This document shows, one piece after another, positions 9,428 to 20,815 of a DNA stretch of 64,000 nt. A program made the translations under genes and the position numbers. Within the stretch, counting starts at the first letter, position 1; every line of letters begins with the position of its first letter. Below the pieces are notes generated by a model. The model searched no databases and was not told where the DNA came from. It saw only the letters and a program-made list of their open reading frames with translations. Source of the DNA: Gymnorhina tibicen (taxonomy: Eukaryota; Chordata; Aves; Passeriformes; Artamidae); contig VXAZ01001747.1 of NCBI GenBank assembly GCA_013399875.1, positions 564,646-628,645 on the forward strand, given 5' to 3'.

Positions 9428-11045
9428 GGTTGACCCTGGTCAGAAATAAGTTTGGCTTCTGAGCTGGATTATGTTCTTCACCTATTGAGCTGTGCCAAGT
9501 CCCTTGGCTTTTTTGCAGATTTGGGCCTGAGGCCAGAAATGCGACACCGTCTCCAAAGTTTTGCTTAGAGTGTTTCTGAGTTGTTCATAAACTGACCACC
9601 TTTGTCCTGGAGATAAGAGTGCAGGTGCTGGCTGTAAGGAGTCAGTGCATTTCTGGAGTTTTTGTTTGTATTGTATAGATCTATGTTACTAATTAATTGC
9701 TTGAGGAGAAATATTTAATTTCTAAATTTCATCTTGTTTGCCAGGCTTCTGTCAGTTTTGACATGCAGATCCCTGTGTTTCTGTGTAACTTGTAGTTTTC
9801 TTTCCTTTTCATTTGATGCTGTCAGATTGGTTTGGATAGCTTTAAAAACTCTCCCTTCTTCAAGCTTCTCTGTTGTATTTCCATATGGTTCTAATGTCTG
9901 TTTATGATAATGATACTGCTGTTCAACAAAATCAGCTGTGGCAAGTACAGATCGAGTTGTTTTGTGTTTTTTATGTATTTCACCATAAAGGAATTACAAA
10001 CAGTGATAAACATTTGCACATACACGTGTTGATTTATAGGGGGGCCTGCTCCATTCAGTAGGAATGCTAGGTGCTTAAGGCTACCTCCCAACAAAGATTT
10101 CTCCACATCAGACCTTCTTGTGTATGGGCATATTACCCTAGAGTCCCACAGTTGTCTTTATGACATTCTCATGCAATGTCAGGTGTGCAATGACAAAGAA
10201 AGTATCTCTGCTTTTGTAGATATATTGCAGTATATAATCTCTGTGTCCTGCAGACAGTAGTGATTTAAGGTTTCTGATGCTGTTCTGCTGTTTGTGTTGT
10301 GGCAAATGAGGAGATGGGAACACAAAATACCTCCACAGAGTCTCTAAGAGAATAGCTGGAACTAGAACCATATCCTTCTCACCTTTGCTCTGGAGTTAAA
10401 GGAAATTGTCTCAAATGAAGTATATAAGTGGATTGAGTGGCTGGTCACCTGAGTAACAATAACCTTCAACATGCTCATGTTTCATTAACCACTTTCGTCT
10501 CAAAAATGTTTTCATGGCTTTGTGTTTAGACACTGACTGAACTGGAGCACAGTACAATGTTTGGGTATTTTGGTTTGGTTTGGTTTTTTTTTTCAATCAT
10601 CCAGTGTATGAGACCAAAGTAATTCATGCACTAGTTTAGAAGGAGGAAGTGAATGACACAGTGATATTTCCTTAATACTTTCCTAGAGAGCACAGGAGAA
10701 CAAGAGCTTGTAAGACAAGAGCTTTTCTTTAGATACCTTGCAATTTCTGGTTATGTTTTGGTACCTAGCAATCAAAGCAGAGTGGAAGCGTAGTGTTAAG
10801 GTTGCAAAAAAGAGGGCCTGGTATTCTATTCCCATATGATGGAGTGATCTAGGGATTAGTATTTCTATCTACACTTCCTCAGTTATGCCAATAACTGGCT
10901 CATTGTCTCAAGTTAAAAGGCTGATTTGCAATTTTAAATGCAGTATTCATAAAGATAAATTGAGTGCAGATTACAGTTGAAGTAACTATACACCAGTAAA
11001 TCATAAAAATTCCTCTGAAAACTCCCCGGTTCTTTAGTGAGCCTG

Positions 11046-11079
11046 TTTATTCTGTGCAGGCCTTTATTCTGTGCAGGCC
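11046..11079. repeat. Exact 17-bp tandem duplication
   Basis: TTTATTCTGTGCAGGCC occurs twice back to back with no mismatch, implying a recent slippage or duplication event. No function is apparent. Confidence 0.9.
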
Positions 11080-11107
11080 CAACTGTGGGTGACAAGGCCC
11101 AAGGCTT

Positions 11108-11121
11108 CCCTGCAGAGGGCA
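11108..11121 (+). promoter_or_regulatory. CTCF-like core motif
   Basis: CCCTGCAGAGGGCAGC follows the CTCF core pattern (CCASYAGRKGGCRS) with one mismatch. It lies 1.7 kb beyond the COPRS stop, at the edge of the gene-poor interval, where an insulator would be plausible. Motif match only. Confidence 0.3.
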
Positions 11122-11408
11122 GCAGAAAATTGTCTGCCCTGCTCGGTGTGTGCTCAGCAGTGTGAGCTCCCCGGGCTGGATTTCTAATGCTGATAGCAAC
11201 TTAGATCAGAGTTCTGCATAGCCCTGTTGTTCCCCAGTGAGGCTGATTCATGGCTCTGATTAGTTTCTCATTTTTTTTATTTCACTCTGAAGTTATACTT
11301 ACTGGACTGAAAAATTTCTCCCATGGCTGAGTGAAGAACATCACTTGACTTCAGGCTTAATATTTTTTTTTTTTTTACTATGCTTGTGGGAGATATCCCA
11401 CCGTATTC

Positions 11409-11414
11409 AATAAA
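11409..11414 (+). terminator. COPRS: Candidate distal COPRS poly(A) signal AATAAA
   Basis: First canonical AATAAA after the COPRS stop codon that I can find, about 2 kb downstream. It could end a long 3' untranslated region or be unused. No transcript evidence. Confidence 0.25.
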
Positions 11415-14400
11415 GATGAAACTAATAGAATTCTGTGGAAGCAAAAACCCATCCTTTGTAGAATTGTTTTATAAGGATAACCAAAAAGTCTTTATAACAC
11501 CAATTAGGATGATTTTTCTTCCTGTACAGTTCCTAAATTCCATCCGTCCTGAAACTTCAAGCCATTTTCCATGCACTTTATAAATCAAGGTGTTTTTTTT
11601 ACCCTGTTCCTTTAATTGCAATCAGTCTTGTCTGTCTCAAAGGTCTTACTATTTGAGGAGAAATTATACTGAATGGCTGCCTTGCTAAGCTGTTTGTATT
11701 TTAAATGACTGTAAACTTCAAAGATTTGTTTTCAGTTTCCATTTAAGGTTAAAACTGACACCATCCCCTCCAGCATTGGAAGACCAGGATTTTGCAGCAG
11801 AGGTGCACTGTTCTCTCTAGGGTTATGTTGGCAAATACAACTTTGTTCAACTTGGCCCTGCTTGTTAGGGCAGGGGCTTGACAACAGTCTCAAACTTCAG
11901 GGGGATTAGAAAACCAGATGCAGGCTTCTCAGAAAGCATCTGCCTGGAAGGATTTGAAACCAAGCTCATGGATTCCAATGTTTCTGCACCACAGAGTGTT
12001 TCAAATTCCATTGTGAGTCTTCCACCAAGCCTGTTTTGTGTTGACACAAGAGTGTCATTCTAGGCAGGAACACTTGGAATTAAAAACAACATAAGGTAAC
12101 ACATGAGCCCACAGTTCACACCAACAGTCAACCCTTCAGCCTGCTCAAATTCTTAGAGGGAGCAGAGTGCCTATCACAGGATCAAGATCATAAATCTTGG
12201 ATGTACACAAGACACACATCGGCAGTACATCGGTTGGAAAACTTACCAGAAGTGTCAAAGTTTGCTCAGTTAAATGCTCATACATCTCTAACAAGATTTC
12301 CCCTTTCTGTACCCACAGTGTAAGATACCATTCAAAGGACTGAGACCCTGCTGCAGGTTAATAGGTTTGCTGGGTTTATGTTGTGGAGGCAGCTTAGGAG
12401 TGTGGCATAATATGGTGGCTCATAAGAACAGGGTACAACTTTGAAACGGCCCTTGCTTTTCTTCTCGTTACCCCACTTTGTAGGTAAAGATAATGATACC
12501 AGCCAGTAAAGTACTTCAAATTTGCTGAGCAAGAAATTTTGTCTAAATAGTGAGGTGCTAAGAGACAAAAACAAAACAAGAGTTTTGCATTTTCTTTGAA
12601 CAGCCAGCAAAGAAATGAAAACTTGTTTTGGGTGCATCTGTTGTTTCCTTTGAGACCTACAGGGAACGATTTGCGAGAGGAAATAATTGTAGGAAATGTG
12701 TTCATATTTCCTGCTGATAAGGTAGAGCACTTAATTCATACATCAGATTGAGATAGTGTTTCTTGCTTTTATGTAACCACAAAATCCAGCCCATTTTAGT
12801 GTCTTTTAAAGACACTACTGCTTCACTTGTTTTGTCCCATCTTTTAACTGGTCTGCTTTCACTTTTAAACAGAAAATGCCTCCGCTGTTGTGGGGACTAT
12901 GTGAATAATTTCACAGACTAAAGGAAAAATGCTGATGGCAGCAGCTCATCCTGACCACCTGTTGCTTCCAAGGACACCAGTGTAAATCCCTTTGTAACAA
13001 AGGTCATTTTGTGAAGCTGGGTAAGTCTCCGTAGGCATGGGGAAGGAACTTGTGATACTTCACCCTCTGTGGTTCTGTGTTGCAAACAGAGACATCGGAA
13101 GCTTGAGTATTAGAGGATAAATTAGTGGTGGAGTTGTTAGGCCTGGAGTACCCGCTGCTCGTAGCATAGCTTCCTAGCTTGGCAGGAGAAACTGGAACCT
13201 GCTAAAAAAAGCTGCAAAGCACACAATCCCAATAATTGGGTTTAGTGATGAAAGCACTTCCTTTAAACATTTGGAGTAGATCTTCAGCGGGTACAAACTT
13301 TTGCAGCTCATTACCCAGGCAGAACCTCTGTCCCTCTATGTCCCCCTGTGCAATGCCTGTGTCATCTCTCAATGAAAGCTCATGTTCAGTGTTTTATTGT
13401 TGCTGTGTTCTTAATATATTGGGCTTGCTTTATGTTACTTTTAGCTCTGTTGACCTTTACAGAGCAAAACCTGTGAATGTGGCTCAATGGCTGCATTTAT
13501 TTCTTAGCAGGTTGTATCGGGTGGGTTTTTTTCCACACTGGTGTTAGCTAGTTTCAGGACATGTAGCTGAAATCAGCCTTGGAAAGTTAGCCTCTCTGAT
13601 TCAGCAAGTCTTGATTCTTTGGCCTGAATTCTTTTAATCAAACATTTTCTGATCTACCTGCAACTTCTGCATTTAAGACCTGGAAACTTTTCATTGTATG
13701 AGGAATTTAAGAGTGAGTTGTGTGTATAAATTGTATATATTTGTGAGCCTGAGGTGTCAATTTATTGTTTTATTTCCCTCAAAGGGAAATACTGCTCTTT
13801 GAGTTATTGGTCCTTAGTAAAACTTATATTGAGCAACACATTTTCTGTGACATCTGGGGTAGCAGAGGACACCAAGTTCTCATTGTGCTGCTTTGCAATT
13901 TTAATCAGTGTAGCCGCTGTGGACTCCTGTTCCAACATTAAACAAGTTATTTAGTATTTCTGCATCTACCTCATGAACTACTCCAGAACGTTCCCGTTCT
14001 CACTGAGGAGTTCCTTCGGCTGCTTAACACATTCTGGAAAATACGAAAATTATTTTACCTTGGATAAAGTAATATAATTTCATCTGTAATCTTCATCCCG
14101 CCATCAGAGTAAATATGCCACATTGTAATATAGTTCTGGCTGGCTACAGTTGGTTGGGAATTGTGTAACTCCCTGCCCCATGTTACATGCTCATGTGTTT
14201 CTGGGGAAGTAAATAGGTGTGACAGTGAGATTAAAGAGGACCTATATCCCACAGCAGACAGTACAACCTCCTACTATGCAGCTGGAGATCCAGATAGCAG
14301 GGAACGTTTTCTAGCTGAGCAGGTCTTCACAGTGTTGCTGACAATAGTATGGTAGAATTAGAATAGCAAGGTCGGAGGAGAAACTGATAGTTCCACCAGA

Positions 14401-14599
14401 AGCTTGAGCAGCAAATAAAAATAATTTGGTACAGGAATCTCACTTGCTGCATTCTCCTTAGTACAGGAGAAGAACATGTAAGGGAGGTTTGCAAATTCTG
14501 TTTCAACTGTAGTTAACTCCTTAAATCACAAACTGAAGCAGGACAAGTAATCTGAAATGAATGCACCAAGGTGGAGTCTGCAAATAGCCACATGCCGAT

Positions 14600-15190
14600 T
14601 CAGCAATCATCATCGTCTACTGTCCCTACTGGATTTGCTGAAATACCCTTGTTCTCAGTGTTATTTTTATCAGTACCTTCAGTTCCGTGTTCTTCAAACA
14701 GGTCATTATTTTCCAGGTCTGAAACACCTTTTACCTTCTGTTTTGTTTACTTGCAGCTTATCTGCATCATTCAGGCTTGATTTATTTGATTGGGCCTCCA
14801 ACTCTGCAGCTTGCCAGACGTCTGGTCTTTTTAGTGGGATTGGTCAGACAATATCAAGACAGATAAATATTTCTCAGGCTGAGACTGCCTGTCTGCTAGA
14901 TAAGAACTACATTTAGTTCTATTATCTGCACTTGTGTTAGTAAGTGGATTAGGTTTAATTTGGTCCTTTGGAGAGAAGCGGGTGAACTGTTCTTCAGACA
15001 GATCTGGGCTTTGGTTTAAGGACAGGCTTTGTGATGTGGTCTGTGAAGTGCCTTGCAGCCCTGTAGGAATACTTTGTGTGTCTGGTTCCTGACAGCAATT
15101 TGGAACGCTAACTTTAATGTTTGTGCTTCTAATTATGTACAGAGGTAAATTCTCAGATGGAAGAATGGGGAGTTTCATCATCTGTCCCAT
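14600..15190 (-). pseudogene. Coding-like tract with two frame changes, family not recognised
   Basis: Read on the minus strand, three consecutive open segments have protein-like composition but different frames. 15190-14831 is rich in Ser, Thr, Gln and Pro (TSQTTSQSLSLNQSPDLSEE, then FSPKDQIKPNPL). Next, frame up to 14706 reads WQAAELEAQSNKSSLNDADK, and after a shift near 14720-14738 the third reads SDLENNDLFEEHGTEGTDK and ends VGTVDDDDC with a stop at 14600-14602. No GT-AG intron of workable length explains the changes. It may be a decayed gene or retrocopy, or chance. I cannot name a parent. It has no membrane segment. Confidence 0.25.
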
Positions 15191-15262
15191 TAAGTGCAGC
15201 AGGGTTTCTGTTGTGCAGAGGAGTGACTGCCTAAAACTGGCACCTGATAGCTACAGCAAGGG

Positions 15263-15290
15263 GAAGGGTTTCTCAGGAAGGGTTTCTCAG
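15263..15290. repeat. Exact 14-bp tandem duplication
   Basis: GAAGGGTTTCTCAG is repeated twice without mismatch just upstream (in minus-strand terms) of the coding-like tract. Confidence 0.9.
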
Positions 15291-17792
15291 GCTGCGCAAG
15301 GCACCTTCCACCCCTCCACAGTGTGCAACTCTGATTAAAGGATGTATTGATTTCTTAAATGAGCCGTGTCTTTGTCACAGGTTACGTTACCGACATGTAC
15401 CTTTAATGTAATTTTTCTTCCCCCCCAACAAGGGGGTAGATGTGGCCATTTGTCCAGCATGTAGCTGGGTGGCTGGTCAGTGTTAGAGGACTGGGGAAAC
15501 TGGTAACACCCAGCCTTTGTGATCCTGACTGCCTCCAAACAAAAGGGCAAAGTTCAGTGTCCTGCTAATGGACTTAACTGTTCCATAATTGAGACTCCAG
15601 GTATTTTGGAAATGACCTCTTTTGCTGCATATCCTGTCAAGTTTTGGTTAGTTATTCCTATTCAGCTTACCTAGATATTGGATATTGCTAAGACTTTAAT
15701 GCTAGCTTCCACCACTGTTCAGTCCTCCAGGTTGGCAATAGGATTTGTCTGGTTTCAGGGCTTATCTCTATGGTTTGTGTTTCACTTTCTGCTTGAATTT
15801 TCCATTTTGGAAGGATTTTTTTTCTTTTTTTTTTTACCCATTTTTATACCTAGTGTCTGCTTCTGCCTGGGGTTAAATTTAGTTTTTGTTTCTGCCTGTA
15901 GTACTAAGACCCAGCAGCTGGTGCCAGGTAAAGGAAAGAAAAATGTTCTCTGTTATGGCAGCATCCACCTCATGTAACAACTTGAGGACTGTGTCAGCAG
16001 CGAGTGTGGGAGGAGGCTGAAATGAGGTAAATATGGGAGAACACAGGGTGCAGTAACTGCGCTCGTTTGTACAATGGGAGTATGCTTCAAGTTTCACTTG
16101 ATTGCTTCCTCTTTAACTGAAGCCTCGCCTACTTGAGCTGAGAGCTTTCCCTTCCCTAGTTCAGAGTGCCATGTGTCCTTTTTTTTCTTTATTTGCTGTT
16201 TTACCTTAGACATGACACTGATGTGAGAGTAGTATTTATTTTTAGCACTTCTTCCCATGATTAATCCATGCAGATTCTGCTTGATGGTTCAATGCTATTC
16301 TAATGATGTAGGCAACAGCTGTTTTCTCCATGTCTTATCAAATATCCTCCATGTTCTAATAATAACAAAGAAGTTTCTTTATTCTTGAATTTCCACCCAA
16401 GGGATCTCATTGCATCTTTTCACGGGAACTGCAATCTAGGAATGGACTTACGGCTGGCTAGGTAGATTATACTTTAAACAAATAAGTATGACTGAGGATT
16501 TAATAGCCATTTTATATGGATTCTGTTGTTACACTTAGGATGGCAGGGCTAAAATTTTTAACAGCTCAGTAGTTTTAACTGTTGTCTTGTTGCTTTGGTA
16601 AAATAATGAGTATACCAATCTGCTTTGCCATCAGATGCTGTAGGGATGATTTAATTAGACTAATTTCTGTTTTCATTAACACTTTTATTAACTGTATTTT
16701 AATGCTACTGTTTACAGATTGTTATTTTGGGATTTTTCTTCTACATATTTTCTCTCATCTTTTTAGTTGCCTGTTTACCATCACAAAATTGATACTATAG
16801 CAATTGTCTTAATTTTACAGGAGGTCTCTCAGTGATACTATCTGACAAAATGTGGTACCCGCACTACTGGCAATGGCGTCCTCTCATCTCCGTGTCCCTC
16901 CCAAAGCAGGGTAGCCTGAACTAGTACTCTACTAGAAAACTAGGACAAAATCCTGTGAATTAAGACAGTGTTATCATATCTTGAGAGACCAGAACTGTGA
17001 TAATGGCACGTATCCCAAATTCCTTCTGACTTCATGTTTTCTGTGCTGATTTTTAAGATCTGTCAGAGATGTGGTTTTCAGTGGAGTCTGTCATGTTTAA
17101 GAGTTACCATAATTATCCTGAAAAAGTTCTGTATTTGTGAAATAGGTGCTTGCTTTCAAGCTTTTTACAGTCTGCAGTATACAACAGAGGAACGCAGTTT
17201 ATTCTTAGGCTTGGAAACTTTTTCTACTACCTAAGTGCTTCATCAAATTCACTAGTAATACATAGCATGTTTTTCTTGCTTAGCAGTCTTATCTTCAGCA
17301 GTGAATTTAAGAAAGCCTTTCGCACGTGGATTTCATTCTGATATAACATTCTGCCATAGCTCAGAGCCAGGTTTATTCATTTAACTTACTATCCATACAG
17401 CTGCATACTTTTAAAATAACTTGAATATTGAACAGGACTTGGAAGACAAAGTATTTCAGCTACTCTTAACAGCTTATGAGTTAGTCACTACAGAACATTG
17501 CCTGCCTTGTCTTCTAAAAAAATGAACATTTGCAAACACTTCACTTGGTTTATAAAAAAATGAATTTGTCAAGGACAATGACAGCAGAAATAGAAACCAC
17601 TTAGCAATTTTTTTTGTCAAGGCTCATACGAAAATTATATTTGGAAGAGAACTATGTTGAAAAGCACCTGAGAGGCCACTGCTATTAAATGTGAATAACT
17701 TCATGTATTGAAAAGCATGGGTCTGCTGGAAAAAAATGGTTTGAATGCCAGTCTGCAATTTGACAAATTAAATATCTATTAAAATGTATATT

Positions 17793-17811
17793 AAAAAAAA
17801 AAAAAAAAAAA
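17793..17811. repeat. Poly(A) tract
   Basis: Run of 19 A residues. It could be a retroposon tail, but no retroposed body is recognisable to its left and no target duplication is obvious. Confidence 0.8.
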
Positions 17812-17818
17812 TTACAGT

Positions 17819-17832
17819 GTTGCTATGGTTAC
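17819..17832. promoter_or_regulatory. RFX X-box-like motif
   Basis: GTTGCTATGGTTAC fits the RFX palindrome GTTRCYATGGYAAC closely. It stands directly after a poly(A) tract in non-coding DNA. RFX factors govern ciliary and immune genes, but no target gene is adjacent. Motif match only. Confidence 0.35.
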
Positions 17833-19114
17833 CAAAGCTTCCTTAGTTCCAGGACTGCAGTGCATTTCACTTCAAAGAAGAATCCCTTTTTTCCCCCTTC
17901 TTTAAGTATAATCAAATAGAACTTTAAGAAGTGCTTTTAATTTGCATGCATTAGTTGGTGAAACTTGTTGCCAGAAAGAATCAAAAGCCCAGAAATATAG
18001 CTATTTCCAAAACACATACTTTTCTTTCACAGCATCTTTGAATTAAATCTCATAAAATCATATTCTTTGGTTCTGAACTGTAGAGCAGAAGTGACCACCC
18101 TTGGCTAGGAGGACACAGGGGCTCACAGGAAGCCACTGAGTGTGGGTAAAACTCTAACAGATGCTATTGTGGGTGTCCTGTGTGTGTTTATATGAATGGC
18201 CAAGGCCCAGTTGTTCTTCAAATTGGTGTTGCACTTCTGAATATTTTTGCTGTAACGTAGTCCTTTGAGTAGTAAATGAGAAAGGTTAAGGAGGAATGAC
18301 TTTTATGGTCAAGCTCTGCCATTATTGTTCCATTAAGGCTCATTTCCTCTGAAGCTGCAGTTGCTGCCACCATGTCATTGTGGCCAATTCATGAGTTTTT
18401 GGAAAATACAACCTGTTACTTGTAAAGTGGAGAGATGATCATAAGCCATGTGGTGAGATCCTGTCAGACAATACCTGTGCAGCTTTCCTCACGGAACTCA
18501 GTAAATGATGTTATTAAATAATACTAGCAAGGTTGTAAAAACAATACAGAGTGAAGGAAATAAAACCAAGGGATTTTTGCTCTGTCGTCCTGGAATCTGC
18601 CCCACACCAACAGCACATCTGCCCAGCAAAGGTCAAAGATCAAGTGCTTCTGACACTGCTTACTTCTATCAGGGATTGTTCCCTTTATATGGAGCACAAA
18701 AGAGCCTGTGTTGAGGCGTTTCCCATCATGCCCTCTATATGGTTATTATGTAAAGTTGACTCTCTTCTTGTGACCATACATTTTCTGCATATTATCAAAC
18801 ATTTTTTATCCCATGTGGAGTTTCTGCGTATGGTTTTAAGGTGTACATTGGTGTCTGTGTAAATAAGTAATGGAGGAAATCTGTGTGCTGAATTAAGTCT
18901 GTTTGCTTTAGAGCTGCAAAGCTTTGTCCCTTAGGAAAACACTCTGTCAGGATGCATGAAAGCATTCAGTTGTTTGTTGTGAGTGTGCACATCTGGCCAA
19001 GCCATGGCATTCCTGGTGACACTAATCCCCATTCCCTTCCTTGCTGCCCTCTCAGATGTGGCTGATCCAGCTGGAGGGGTGTGCAGTGATGCCTTTCATG
19101 GTGCTGCATCCACA

Positions 19115-19140
19115 GAGGAGAAGGAGGAGGAGGAGGAGGG
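19115..19140. repeat. GGA microsatellite
   Basis: GAGGAGAAGGAGGAGGAGG-type trinucleotide repeat of about eight units with one interruption. Confidence 0.85.
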
Positions 19141-19611
19141 TGTGGGTCTCTAATGTAGCACTCGTGGCTTGATTCATCAGTGACTTGAGCAGGCTCTAGG
19201 AGTGCCTGAAGTGAAGGTGAAAACCAAGGGATGAAGTAACACCAACTGCGACTTCTGGTGCAGCTCTGACATGTACATAAAATCTTGTAGTCCTTATATC
19301 AAACTGCTTGTTTATTTCAGGGTGGTTACTGTGCCAGTCTTCCCGAGGTGTATGAGTTGAATGGAAGATGCTTGTTTTATGTCTTTGCTGTCCTTAGGTC
19401 CATCTGCTCTGTAAGAGTTGGAGTTGTGTGCTCTTGAGTTGGAGTAAGAAAAAAACCATATAATTTTGTACACAGAGAAGAAAGGGATTAAATTTTGAAA
19501 TTACCACAATAGCCATATCCTTTTTTTCGTATTAAATGAATAGGGAACTGCTTATTTAAATCTACAGTTTTGAAAATAGCCGAAAACCCTCACAGATCTG
19601 CAACATGCACT

Positions 19612-19977
19612 CTAGATAGATTGTTGTGAAAACAAAATGCTTCCCATAATATGCACATTTACAAGTACATACTTGGGTCCATCCAGGGCATATTTCTGAA
19701 AGAGCTTGTTCACCAATACCAATGTGTTTGAAAGTTCAATTTTCTGGCACTTTTGAATCTGCTCCCTGAACACATTCTGAGGGTTGGAAACATCATGTGG
19801 TTTGTATAAATAAAACCACCAAATTGCCTGGGGTGCATCTGTGCCCCTTGCTGTGCAGGCTGGCTGTTTCTCTGCCATCAGCCTGACATTTTCAATCAAG
19901 TTTTTAATGGACTCCTGGGGCTCCCCCAGTTTCTGTTCAAGCAGAATCTGGCACCAGTCTCCCCAAATCCATACCAA
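19612..19977 (-). CDS. Unrecognised 121-codon open frame (possible gene remnant)
   Basis: A single uninterrupted minus-strand frame starting MVWIWGDWCQILLEQKLGE, containing QAIWWFYLYKPHDVSN and LVNKLFQKYALDGP, ending FSQQSI. Composition is balanced and protein-like, with no low-complexity bias and no signal peptide or clear membrane helix. A stop lies three codons upstream of the ATG and no strong acceptor is visible there. No poly(A) tail follows. I do not recognise a family. It could be an exon of an unknown gene, an old retroelement or pseudogene fragment, or chance; 121 codons is not exceptional in 64 kb. Confidence 0.2.
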   Translation of the reverse strand: MVWIWGDWCQILLEQKLGEPQESIKNLIENVRLMAEKQPACTARGTDAPQAIWWFYLYKPHDVSNPQNVFREQIQKCQKIELSNTLVLVNKLFQKYALDGPKYVLVNVHIMGSILFSQQSI

Positions 19978-20795
19978 TGAAAAGCTTTATTTTAGCTTTT
20001 GATTGTACAGAAATTTAGTGACAGTAGGGAAGAAATAAACTGGTTGGAGGAGTGCCAGAATAGCAGGAATGGGCTGTCTTTAGAAAAAAATCATAACCTA
20101 CATTTTGTTTTGTCAAATTAGGAAGTGCAAAGTATGGGGCAACCATAGATCAGACTTCTCTGTAATCTTTTCCAGATTTTGACAGATTGACAGTTTTAAT
20201 TAAGAGTGTTTTGTTTAATTCATTTTGCCTTTACACCTGAGAGTGTTCACAGGCCTGTGCAAGTTTGGACTGCAATTCTGCAGGGTTTTTTGGAAATATA
20301 ATTGTTGGTCATTAAAAAAAATTGAAGTAAATGTTATGAAGGCTTTTAATTTTCATTCCTGTTCAGGAAGTTCCCAGATCCCCTCTTATGCTTACGTAAG
20401 TTATTTTAAACAATTTCTTGTATTTCAAAACTTCTTGTTATAAAGGAAGAGTGAACCATAAAACCATAGCAGTTGCCACTTTGCAGTAATTATGGGCACC
20501 TCAGTTCTAAGTAAAGGAAGCCATTGTGATTGTCTCTCAGGTTTGTAACAGCAGCTGTTGTAACAACTGGTAAAGGCTGAAGTCCTGTGATCTGTGTGGA
20601 ATAGATGTTGGGATTTTATATCGAGAAAGATCTCAATTAACTTCCTCTGTATCCTTCTGGGAGTTACAATTATTATTCCTCCATACAGTAGGTGGAGACA
20701 AAGACCTCATGAATTTTATCATGGCTCCTCACACTGATTTTATTAGCTATGCTTGTGCTGTCCTGATTTTTGGTGTTATTGAAGTCCCTTTATAT

Positions 20796-20815
20796 GTTAT
20801 GTTTATAAACATAAC
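20796..20815. repeat. 20-bp perfect palindrome containing paired forkhead half-sites
   Basis: GTTATGTTTATAAACATAAC equals its own reverse complement. The centre TGTTTATAAACA is two abutting forkhead-type TGTTTA/TAAACA sites. Chance palindromes of this length are rare but possible in AT-rich DNA. Confidence 0.6.

Larger units (their letters stand above)
9428..14599. other. COPRS 3' untranslated region and downstream non-coding DNA
   Basis: The 3' untranslated region begins at 9428, but its end is unclear. The first AATAAA I find is at 11409-11414, nearly 2 kb away, so a shorter transcript would need a variant signal. The interval also holds the 17-bp tandem duplication at 11046-11079 and a CTCF-like site near 11108-11121. 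Short open frames on both strands around 11865-12063 look mildly protein-like but are only about 60 codons and unassigned. No other gene is supported. Confidence 0.5.
15191..19611. other. Gene-poor AT-rich interval
   Basis: No supported gene. It contains a 14-bp tandem duplication (15263-15290), a 19-base A run (17793-17811) next to a strong RFX X-box-like motif (17819-17832), and a GGA microsatellite (19115-19140). A minus-strand frame at 15335-15550 is 71 codons and unrecognised. Confidence 0.6.

Noticed and set aside
9258..9449. 63-codon frame starting at ATG 9258
   Set aside because: The ATG coincides with the exon start, but the true COPRS frame, set by the previous exon, is different and gives the conserved tail QFDDADE.
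14600..15190. Possible relationship of the coding-like tract to EVI2B, a gene of the same human region
   Set aside because: Only loose similarity in acidic and Ser/Thr/Gln composition; there is no membrane helix between the two parts, as EVI2B requires.
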